Shown here in pieces: positions 43,301-55,300 of a stretch of 64,000 bases of DNA. This stretch comes from Siphonodentalium dalli (lineage: Eukaryota > Mollusca > Scaphopoda > Gadilida > Siphonodentaliidae), in the NCBI GenBank assembly GCA_032622095.1, contig CP136066.1, forward strand, positions 185,170,716 through 185,234,715, in the 5' to 3' direction. Under the pieces are notes generated by a model. It did not search any database. It worked only from the letters and a program-made list of their open reading frames with translations, and had not been told where the DNA came from. Both the position numbers and the translations under genes were made by a program. The stretch's first letter is position 1. Every line of letters begins with the position of its first letter.

Positions 43301-46300
43301 GACATTACTGTATGTAGATGGAGTTAAACCTCACATCAGTTTGTTGGGGATTTGGACCTTGACTTGGACCTTGGACCTTGGACCTTGACAAATGCGAGTA
43401 CACCTTATACACAAATTTCTGATGTAGCCAGAGTTTTTATTGGATAATATTAGTTTGAAGCCTGCTTACATTTCAATATGTTGTCAGTTTTGTATTCTCT
43501 GCAGCAGCTAGAACTCGGCGCGTTGAAGCAAAAGTTATAAAAGAAAAATGTGTACGTAACGAGACTATAATACAAATGAAAAAATAAATTGAGGGAGGGG
43601 TGGGCATTACAGGGAACTAAGGGTTGAACCGATATAAATCTGTAGAGCGATAACGACCAATGTTGACATATTATGCATCTCAACTCTACTGTTGCAACAA
43701 GGTTATAAAATAGGGGGGGGGGGGTGTCAGAATTTTAGTCATCTCTATATAGTGCCAGAATAGTAATTTATGGACTTCTATAGTGGTACAATACAAATTA
43801 GAATCAAATGATAAAAAATATGTATGTAACACAACTATACCGATGAAAGTAAAAATAATAATTTAGGCCGGGATAAGATGTTGGTTTGGTTATATGGACT
43901 CGGAGAAAAGGGGGTTCGTACCGATGAACTGACATAAATTAGTGGAGCGATGTTGCCATGTAATGCATCGCGACTGTACTAAAGCAGCAATGATATAAAA
44001 TTGGGGGGCCCGGGGGGGTCGGAAATTATCTCTATCTCTATAGATGGCACCAGAATTATATAGAAAGGAATAGCAATTGATATACGTATACGGTATACTA
44101 TAGTAATACCATAGACATATAAGTACAAGTATCACTCAATAAAATATTTCGTAACGTGACTATAGCGATGAAAAAAATAAATAAATTGGACTGGGATTAG
44201 AGATTGGGTTGGTTATATGTGGATAATTGGATATGGAATTCATACCGATGAAATGATACAAATTAGTGGAGCGATAAAGACCAATGTTGACACTTAGTCA
44301 GGCTACGCGGGGGAAATAGGGGTTGATACGATAGACCGAAATAAATTTGTCGAGTGATAATGACCAATGTTGACGTATAAAGTAACGCGACTGTACTGTT
44401 GCACAATTATCATGTAGAACCAGTCAAATATGGACTCTGGTGCCAATATGGAACAGCTCAGAAAACATTTGAAGGGCCCTAAAATTTATGGGATCTGCCA
44501 TACAAATCGATTTATGTTGATAAATCTCTTATTTTTCAAAATTTTAAGCTGAGACTTGGTGTGTTTGAGTGGGATACGTATATATTCCTAAAATGATAGG
44601 ATACAGCACATAATTATGTTTTAGGTGGAAGAAATGAATTTTTTTCGGTGATAAAATTTAACAATAAGTTAAATTTTAATAACATGGGATTTGCAAATAA
44701 AATCGATTTATGTTGACAAAACTGTCATTTTTCAAAATTTTGAGTTGAGAATTCGTGTGTCTGTGTGTAATACTTATATATTCTTAAAATGACAGAGTCC
44801 AGCGCGTAATTATCTTTTAGATGGAAGAAATTGAATTTGTTTTCGATAACCATCTACGGCCGTACTACGGCCGGGTTTATCGAGTACGCTATTTTATAAA
44901 CAAACTTTTGTCAATAGCCGTTTTGGTCAAACTAAACCTTTTTCGACCGGGAAAGCAGATCCGAATAGTAGCTAAGATGTATTTAGATAGAATTATCAAA
45001 AGAATTTGACCGATTAGGGTGCATTTTAAAAGAATCGAGTGGAGAAATCTTGGTGACATTTTCATAAAACACGCCGATAATTCCAAAGATAAAAAATGGC
45101 GGTTACTACAAAAAAAACAGACATGCGCACTCCAATTAAAATTACCCATAATTCAGTTCACTACACCAGGGGCTCCCAACAGGTTATACAATATTTTCAG
45201 GCTATCAGATTATTTATATTTTCGACTTTAAGTTTACAATTTGAGCCTGTCCTCACTCTATCGATACGATTTATCATAAACATATTATACACCAGTGGCG
45301 TTAACTTTACAACTTCGGCATCTACGTGATTATATCGGTACGATTCAGTAAGGTACAAACAATCTCCATAAAATACCCACAATTCAGTTCACTACATGCA
45401 GGGGCTCCCAATAGGTTATTCCCATTTATTATGGGCTCCCAATAGGTTATACAATATTTTCAGGCTATCAGATTATTTATATTTTCAACAAGATATTATT
45501 ACACCGGTGACTTTAAGTTTACAATTTGAGCCTGTCCTGACTCTATCGATAGGATTTATCATATTTTCATAAACGTATTATACACCGCTGGCGTTAACTT
45601 TACAATTTCGGCATCTACGTGATTATATCGGTACGATTGAGTAAGGTACAAACAATCTCCAAGAATACATTCGCCCTGTACTCCATGCGATATAAAAAAA
45701 ACAAATGCTAGTAACACCACACTAGGTGGCGTAATAATCTACACTATTACAATACAGTGGTCTATTGTACTTGACGCCTCCTGTGTACCTCCCATAACCT
45801 TGTGATTACAATTATTATGGTCCATAGTATAGGCCCCTGGATGGTGAATATATAGGGGAACGTGCATGTATGCACAAGTAATCTAGAATATATGTATTTC
45901 TTACAAGCATTTTAACAGCTTCGACGTTACCATGATGTGTATGTCGCTTGGCATTGAGAACAGGTTTTGATTTTTTAAATATAGGCCTACGTGTACAGGT
46001 GTAAATACCTATTCAGTGTACAACGTTTCGTAATGTATGTAACTCATCAACATAACCCTCTTGTTTTCCCTGTGGTATATTTTAGTAGACTGACAAAAAG
46101 GGAATAAGAGCAATGGTAAGTTGTCCTCGAACAGTTCGTAAGTGACGTCACTGATCCAGTCGCAACGTCATGTGCCATTATTAGAACGCGCCCTGATGAC
46201 GTATAATGCTTGCGACAGCATAGCGATGAATATGACGTCGACAGCATTCAGAAACTTCTCTTTAACAACGTCCTACAAACGTTTATATCCAGCAATTGAC

Positions 46301-49300
46301 AGCCCATCGACAATTCGAACACCATCGGCAGGGGCATTCGAAGATAACGAGAGTTGTGCAGATTTGCAGAAATGCCAGGTTCCAACAGACATTGCTGGGA
46401 AAACAGAACCCGAAGAAATATGTCCGTGAGTATTTCCCGAAAAGCAACGTTCATTTATATACACGGAGATGACCCCCGTTCGACCTTAACCCTTCCATAA
46501 CTGGAGCTTCCTGAAATTTGGCGAAAACCCTGTTCCAATGCATAAATATATACCCAGCCCCCCCCCCCCCCCATAGGGAGCCTATGTAAGAGATTACATT
46601 GGCCTACCGATGTTTACATTGACCTTGTAAACCAGTCCATTCTCTTATATGCGAGGTTCCCAAATGTTACACCAGTTTGGGAGCTATATATAGACATGAC
46701 TCCCCTTCCTGACCGGTGAAGCACTAAAGATCATGTGCGAGTGCATCCTCTTATATATGTGAGTCTCCCATCGGGGGCCTTGTACATATAAGAGAATGCA
46801 CTGGCTTACAAGGTTTGTGTAATTATTGTTAAGGGTGGATACACACATGCATGTAATATCTGTATGTAAAATACATGTATTTTACATGGCCACACCAATA
46901 ATTGACAACATTAATCACCTGCGAGCGAGTTGTGATAAGCGAAGTCAAACTGTCTGCTATCAGGACATTTAAGGCCAGTCCAAAACATGTCTTCAATTAC
47001 GGATGCGGAAATTATAGTCTGGCATATGCAGGCTTGATATAGAACATTTGTACGTCGCTTGGCATCGAGTAATGGTTTTACTATTGGTTGACCGAATGTA
47101 AATATAGGCACATATATAGGCATAATTACCTATTCGGTGCCCAACGTTTCATAGTGTATGTAACTCATCAACATGTCTTCTATTACGGATGCGGAAATTA
47201 GTCTGGCATATGCAGGCTTGATATAGAACATTTTCGACCATGATGCTTGTTTGACGTGGGGTCTCGAAAGATTTAAATCGCCAAGGGACTTAGTTGAATG
47301 TATCGGTAGGAATAATCTGGACAAGAAGGTACAATATAATATGTTTTCCTTAAATAGCTCAGTTAGCCACCCCGCCTGGTAGCTTTCGGGATCATATAGC
47401 CCCAAGTTGGGGATCATATATACCCCCTGCGTCGGGTAAATCCTGATCCACCACTGCTATAAATATCAAGAGATGACTGGTAATTATTTAAATAGAACGT
47501 CCACCATATGGGTTATCCCACGAACAATTATTTTAAGTGGCCTGGCGACTCGGTCCGAGACAGCAGGTTCTCCGCATTCCGACTTAACCCTTTACCCAAC
47601 AGAAGGGCCCTGTGCCAATGCATTCTCTTATATATGCGAGTCGACCATAGGTCGCCTCGCATATATAAGAGAATGCATTGGCTTAATACATTAAAAATTA
47701 TAAAATTGTTAAAGAATGTAAGAAAAAATGGTAAAAAGTGTTAAAAAAAGATTTTTTTTAGGCCAATGCATTCTCTTATATATGCGAGGCGACCTATGGT
47801 CGACTCGCATATATAAGAGAATGCATTGGCACAGGGCATAACTGTAACTATCACAATGTGGTCAAGGAGCCGGTTCCAATGATACCCATATTTGTATGGT
47901 TCTATTGAGACAGACCGAAGATATTTTAGGCTGTTGAAGCTTTATTTGGCCGGTTTTGGCCGGTTTGTTGGGTAAAGGGTTAATTGGAACTCGAACTCAG
48001 TGCGGTCATCACGTCGGCAATGATTGGGTTGTCAGTGGACACATATTACATTGTCTGTATGATCCATGTAAAACGCCAAATACACGATAATTACAGAGAT
48101 TACATGCATGTGTGTATCCACCCTAAGCCAATGTATTCTCTTGCATATATGAGTCCCCCATATAGGGAGAATGCACTAGCACGTGATATTTAGTGCTGCG
48201 CCAGCGCAGCTCACGCCATGAACATGTTAATAAACCATAGCGTTCGACCTTAACTTTCCAACTGCATCCCGATTTAAAGTGAAATACTCCACTGGGGTGT
48301 CAGAGTGGAATAGCAAATATTCAATTTTTTTTAATTTCCATCAATTTTTAAATCCATTATAGGCAAAAACAGCGCCATTGTTATAAACGAAATACATGCA
48401 GTGACTTCTGTGGGCGGGATTATTGCCGATTGTTTATCACTCACTAATTCGTCCCGAATAAAGTAATAAATATGTACATTTGTGCGTTGTTCAAAAGTTG
48501 TGTTCTCTAGAATGGTACAGGAGATGTGGTTGGAATTTTCCACAAGCTCATCCCTGGTCAAGTGGTCCTGATATTTGCTTTGCTGCTGGTGGGTTCTGAT
48601 GTTTTGCTATGATGCTGTTAGTGACTCGTGACCACGTGATATTTCAAAACTCACCTCGAGAGTTTGGACGTAATTTTAAATGGGGTGCTGTTGATTCTAG
48701 CGGTGCAATCATCTGTGGAATGCCTCTGTTGGCTTAATAGGAACTCGATGACAGATCTGATGTGGTCATTTTAATCAAATTGGTGGCATTTCTGTTATTT
48801 CGCCATTTATATCAATATAAAATGAATATTGTAAAAAAGACAGGACATGCAGCGAAGTACAGACTAGAATACTGATTACTGAAGGCTTAATGCAGGGATA
48901 AAATGGCTGGAAATAAACAATCAATCAATAAGCACTTGGACATTGTACATATTCGGCACAAGCAAGTGGCATATAAGTCGATTAGTCCAAAGCGATGCTG
49001 TTTGGATCCGCGCTGAAGCTGCTATATGTATACACATATACGTCGGTTGGGGAAAACATGATTTTGGCTGTGAAACAGCATGCCATATTTTCGATCGCGA
49101 GTTAGGTCCATGATGATGATGGTGCAGATGATGGTGTTGACGATGAAGACGTTTGGGAGGTCACTGTATATTTTGTACATAAATGCTTTTCGTCATTCTG
49201 TCAATTTCGTTTTCTCAATACCCATGTCATTTAATAATCAACAATATTATATATAACACAAAGGGTTCACAAAACAAGTTATGGTGTTGGTAATTTCCAT

Positions 49301-52300
49301 ATATTTAGTTAACACCATTATTCGAACTTTTAAGTTCATACTTTTATCGGGAAGCTATTCTATACTTTTTGGGTAATTCAATATATTCTTATCGAAATTA
49401 TTGTGCGACATTTTTAACGAGTCGATGGCTGAATGCATTTTGGTTATAAATTCATGCTATTGTGCAACGCAATATATACGTTTGTCATGCATGAATTCTA
49501 CTGTACGCTTAAAGTTATGTGAAACACCCCGGTAGGGTGATCAAATAGAAATGGAGAATAATCTTGCTCAAAGTAATTATTTTTACAAATATTAATCCAA
49601 ATTTACAACACACACATCGTTATTCTGACATATTAATTACATGCAATGCTTTTCGATGGATAAATCATTTGTGTTCGTTTATCGCTGATAGTTGCGTCCC
49701 GAATCGAGATGTAAATATTTACAATTGTGCATAGTTCAGATGATGTTTTCTATGGAGTGGTGTGGTCGATTTCTTTGAGATGTCAGTAGAATGCGGCATT
49801 CCCCCAGTTGGAATAACGCCTGCATAGTAACTTATAAGTTGCATACACCCGAACAAGTCCATAATATGTTTTTAACCCTTATACCAGATTTGTTTGGCGT
49901 GTTTGCATTGTTATTATTGCAACATATATATGTTTTTCGAGTTTTTCTGATAATGGTTATAAATACAAGTTTTGATAAATTAATAACAAAGCCTGTCTAT
50001 TTTTCGAGTTTTTCTGATAATGATTATACGTGTAAAAGTATTGTTAAATTAATAACAAAGTCTATCTATTTTTCGAATTTTTCTGATAATGGTTATACAA
50101 GTTTTGTTAAATTAATAATAAAATCTATCTATTTTTCGAGTTTTTCTGATAACGGTTATAAAAGTTTTGTTAAATTTTGCAGCTTTACCCACCGCGAACG
50201 CCTTCCGTATATTTAGACCCCTTTAAAGGTACTCAATCCGATCGAACGCTCCTAAATTACTATTTCTTTGTCTTCGGGTGTAAACACATTTGATTCGAGT
50301 CGAGGAACCTAACCATCAACGCTCAGAGTTATCAGATACTGATTTTTTTAAGTTTGTTATTTCTATTGTTTGTGGCACAGAAACACGCCGTCAAAAGTAT
50401 GGTCTCGGTCAAAATTGCGGATGAAGATGGATAACTCTAAAATCAAGCGGTTATTATTACCACATGATTTTAGAGTTATCCACATTCATCCACAATGTAT
50501 CCGTTTGACCAATTGTCTTGGGCCAATTATTAGCACACATCTCGAGAAATAACAAACTTCAAAAATCAATATCTGATCACTCTGAGCTTTGATGGGTGGG
50601 GGTCCTCGACTAGAACCAAATACCCCCCCCCCCGAAGCCAAAGAAATAGTACTTTAGGAGCGTCTGATCGGATTGAGTACCTTTAAATGTGGCATGTATG
50701 TGTCGCAAATGACACAATGTTTACTGCAATCACCGAGACATATATTTCCAACGTAACACGGTACCGATAAAACGTCCAGCTTTAAATTGTTGTCATATTT
50801 GAGCTAATGACTTGATCTCCATTGATATATAAGCTACATGTACATGTTTACACCCCTGGCCGAGTGGTAATGTCCTATGATGATGGTGAGTCATGCTGAA
50901 TTGATATGATGTTGTTAAGGAAAACTGATGCTGTTGAGAAAAAGGACCGTTATTTTTTCCAAACTTTTCATATTCACGGTTTTTTCTGACAATCTGAGCA
51001 TAACCAAGAAAGCCATTGCATATGTACCAAACATTCCAAAACATATGTATACAGCATGCATGTATATATAGTGCGAAATATTTTAATTCTGGTTGAATTA
51101 GTTGTCAAAAAATCGACAATAATCAAGATTGTTATTCATGTCGTTTCACAAACACGAGCGCAGTCATTATTTTTGTTTTCTCAAAATATTATGTTATTGA
51201 ATGTTTCATACAAACACTGGCTTTTTCTCAAACCGCTCGGATTAGCCAAACACCGCGAAAATGACAACATTAGAAAAAAACAACAGTACTTTTTCGTAAA
51301 GGCATCAGTTTGCCCTGCCAGCACCATAGCAATTCAGCAGGACCCACCAGCATTATACAGCAGGAACAATTGCCAGGGGTGGTATACCGAATAATGCACC
51401 ATACCAGGGGTGGTATACCGAATAATGCACCATACCAGGGGTGCTATACCGAATAATGCACCATACCAGGGGTGCTATACCGAATAATGCACCATACCAG
51501 GGGTGGTATACCGAATAATGCATAGCTTGTTTTTGTTTTCTCCAGATCCCTTCAGAAATACGTCGGCTGTGTGTCGACTGCTATGGAAAAATGCGACGCA
51601 GTTACAGATCAGATGCGACAATTAGTCGCTCATCAACAGAAAATAGTGGCGGAAAAATGCTTAAAAGGTGAGTTACTGTTCGATGACCTGAGTAAATCTC
51701 TCGGTTTAGTCAATCACCGCGAAAATGATAACTTTAGAAATAATAACGGTAACGCCATTGGTTTGCCCTACCCACATCATAGCAATTCAACAGGACCCCA
51801 TCATCATATCGTATTAGCAGGATCACTTGATCAGGGATGGTTATATCCAAACATCACGATATGCGTCAATGAGTCATCGCGACACTCTATTGACCACCGA
51901 TTATCACTGAATACCTTCTATATATTCAACTGGGATCACTTTGCATACATATATATATATAGAGGAACTTTAACTCGTAGACGAGTTGTGAATCAAATTT
52001 ATCAAACGAATTTTCATAAAATCTTATATCACGACGAAACTCGTTGGAGATCATTTATATATCATGGGGTATATGTTCACATTTGCGATATATTTGCAGA
52101 TCATTTGCTACTGCACTCTGAACACACCGGCAAAGTATTGCACATCACTTTAAAGAACTCAAATCGAATTCATCATCCTTGTCTGTGACACGAGGAATTC
52201 CATTCGGTCAGGAGGACCTTCAATAATTTCTATCACATCGATTTTCAGGGCATCAAACAAATACGTCGTGAACCGCCCAAACACATAACATGAACGTACA

Positions 52301-55300
52301 TGTGTTATTTTTATATGTGACCCGCCATATCAAATCCAGTCGTAAGTCGGGATATTTTTACCCTGTGCCAATGCATTCTCTTATATATGCGAGTCGACCA
52401 TAGGTCGCCTCGCATATATAAGAGAATGCATTGGCCTAACAATTTTTTTAAATAAATGTTTCTTAAAAATGTTCTTGTATTCTTTAACAATTTTATAATT
52501 TCACCCATGCGGAGCCCCAGACAAACATGAGCAGACGACACTCTTCTATATGCTTCTATATATGTGTGGGGCTCCCTGCAGGGTAATGGATGTTTTTTAT
52601 TTTATGTCCTAAAAATTTTAAGAAACATTTATTTAAAAAAAACGATAAAAAATTGTTAGGCCAATGCATTCTCTTATATATGCGACCTATGGTCGACTCG
52701 CATATATAAGAGAATGCATTGGCACAGGGTAAAAAAAATCCCGACTTACGACCTTCAATAATTTCTATCACATCGATTTTCAGGGCATCGAAAAAATACG
52801 TCGTGAACCGCCCAAACACATAACACGAACGTACATGTACATGTGTTATTTAACAACCGCTTAACCTTCTCAGATCATGCAGTGATAGACGAAGCTAACA
52901 AGGGTTGTGACGATTTAAAGAAATGTCAAGTTCCAACAGACATTGCTGGGAAAACAGAACCCGCTGAAATATGTCCGTGAGTATTTCTCTCTAAATCACA
53001 CAGAGCATCGACCACTGGGGGACATGGGGGCCTTAACTTTCCAGCTGCACCCCCTTTAGCATTTAAAATTATGGGGGAGCGGGTGGGTGCAGCAATAATA
53101 GCTTAATACTCACAAAAGAACCTGGTGCAAAGTGGTATTTTTTACAAACATGCAGTATGGAAGTCTGACTATTTACTAATATTCTAAATTTATTGTTATG
53201 TATAAAAAGCAGCAATGTTATGTCTTTTCTGGATATATGTTTCTGGTAGCGAAAAACTTTATTTCTGCTTGACAAAATTACTTCCCTATATGTCAGTGAT
53301 CATGTTGCTGAAATATGTAATAATATGCCACGATGCGCATGTGATAAATGTTTGTCAACATAGCTGGGCTTACTGAAAATAAATTCAATCTTGCGCGTAT
53401 GCGAATTGGACGCCAACTAAAATTCAAGAGCGTTTCGAATAAATCTTTAAAAACTAACAATGTAAACACAAATGAAATACTGGCTCCGTTCCATGGCAAA
53501 ATGCGTAGTGATATGTCCTTTAAATTTTGATAGAGCGCAATAGCTTCGACAAAAAATTGTTTTATGTGAAAAGTGCCCATGACACACTGCGTAAAATGGT
53601 TACAAAAGTAGTCCCTATCAGTTCCATTTCAAAGTTCTGCCCATTTTCTAAAACATGGCCAGAATCCCAAAAGAAGTTTCGGCAAAATTCCATACTGCAT
53701 CCTTTAAAATGAATTAGTCATGCCTCATAAAGTAATGTGGCAACCAGAATCAAATATTGTAGTTGTCAGTTGATTAAGTAGTATGTCAAGTAAACAAGTG
53801 AGTCTCAAATTGCTACCTTTTCGGAAGAGCAGAGAATACTGTTCGGGATATTTGAAAAATCAACTGTTTACCAATCTAGTTGCCGTTTAGCAACCCATCG
53901 TTAGTAATTTTACTTGACAACACATGAATATGACATATGTACGACAGATCAAAACAATAAACATCTTTGATACCAAACCTGAAAAGTGAATTTTTGCCGA
54001 TTTTGGTATCATATTTGTGAGGAAAAAATTCAACAGTTCTGGTAATGTCAGTTGTTACGATAGTTACAATTGACTAAAGGGCATCAGTAATGATATTATT
54101 CAATGTATATAATGCATATTAGTCTATTATATTCATCAGCCACAACTTGTAAACTATTTCAGGGCTCCCTGCGGCGCGGCAATATCTATTATTTTCCGGC
54201 CATAATTTTTAGCGAATTTTGGTTCCGTCGGGTTAGACTTTGATTATATAATGGTATGCATCACTTCTATTGCACAGTTCTGCTCATTCCTTGTTGAAAT
54301 ATGACTAGAATCCCAATGGTGACTTTTTGATGAAATTTATACCTCGTTCTGTTAAAACGAATTGTTTCTAGGGATCGGAAGGCGCTGGGACCCACATAAC
54401 GGCATATTTCTTTGCTTCAATGATCAGATACTGTACAGTCGCAATTCTCAACAAGTTCCAAAACAGCAAAAATTGATCTAGAAGATATTAGTGAAATATA
54501 GTCATAATTTCCAATTTCGGCGGCCAGTGTGGTAGCCATCTCAGACCGGGGAGTTCAAATTTGCACCCACTATGTGGAATTGTGTCTTTTCTTTCCATAA
54601 TATATACATTTGTATACATTTGATAATATTTCTCTTTATAATTTGCATCAAACTAACTTGTAGTGGCCTGTCTGAAAAAAATAAAACAACTGTAATGTTG
54701 GACGCCATCTTTTCTTGTCTCTATACTACACAGCCAATTTTTCTCTGTTAACAATGATTAACCCTTTGGGGAGTAGGTATCCCAACTATGACGTTACATC
54801 TTGAATGAATTAATATGCGAAATGTGCTATGAAATATGCGTTTATGTAATAAGGAACAGATTATGGTAACAAAATACCATTAACAAGCATAAATTAATAA
54901 CTCATAAAACTAATTAATTATTAAGCATTAGGAGCAATGTGGCATTTGTAAACAGTGATATTATTGCCGGTCGCCCTATTGCCGAATTCCTTACATCTTG
55001 ATCTCTCGATCGCTATCTGTAGATTCTTCAACGGAAAACTGTAGATCTCGCTCGTCTATACCACTGTCACTGTCATGGTCGTTCGAATCTTCCAACAACG
55101 CCAACCGTCATCCACATTAAACAGTTATACGCAACGGCACAATTATTTTGGTAGCAGCCAGTTGTTTTTGTGTACTCGACGTTGACGTTGAAGTGCCTCC
55201 TCTGAAAAAAGAACGACTGTCATGTCGGATGCCATCTTGTCTGGTGTCTACACAGCCAAATTGGCCCTGTTAACATTGGTTAACAACCTTCGTCACGTCA

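Noticed and set aside
44821-45009. Small basic protein
   Set aside because: The frame begins in a duplicated non-coding block and has no splice sites, signal peptide or family features that support it.
51571-52188. 205-residue intron-read-through protein from exon B3
   Set aside because: The frame continues past the GTGAGT donor into a T4 fragment and unrelated sequence. The split-codon phases and the sister exon B4 show that splicing at 51667/51668 is the right reading.
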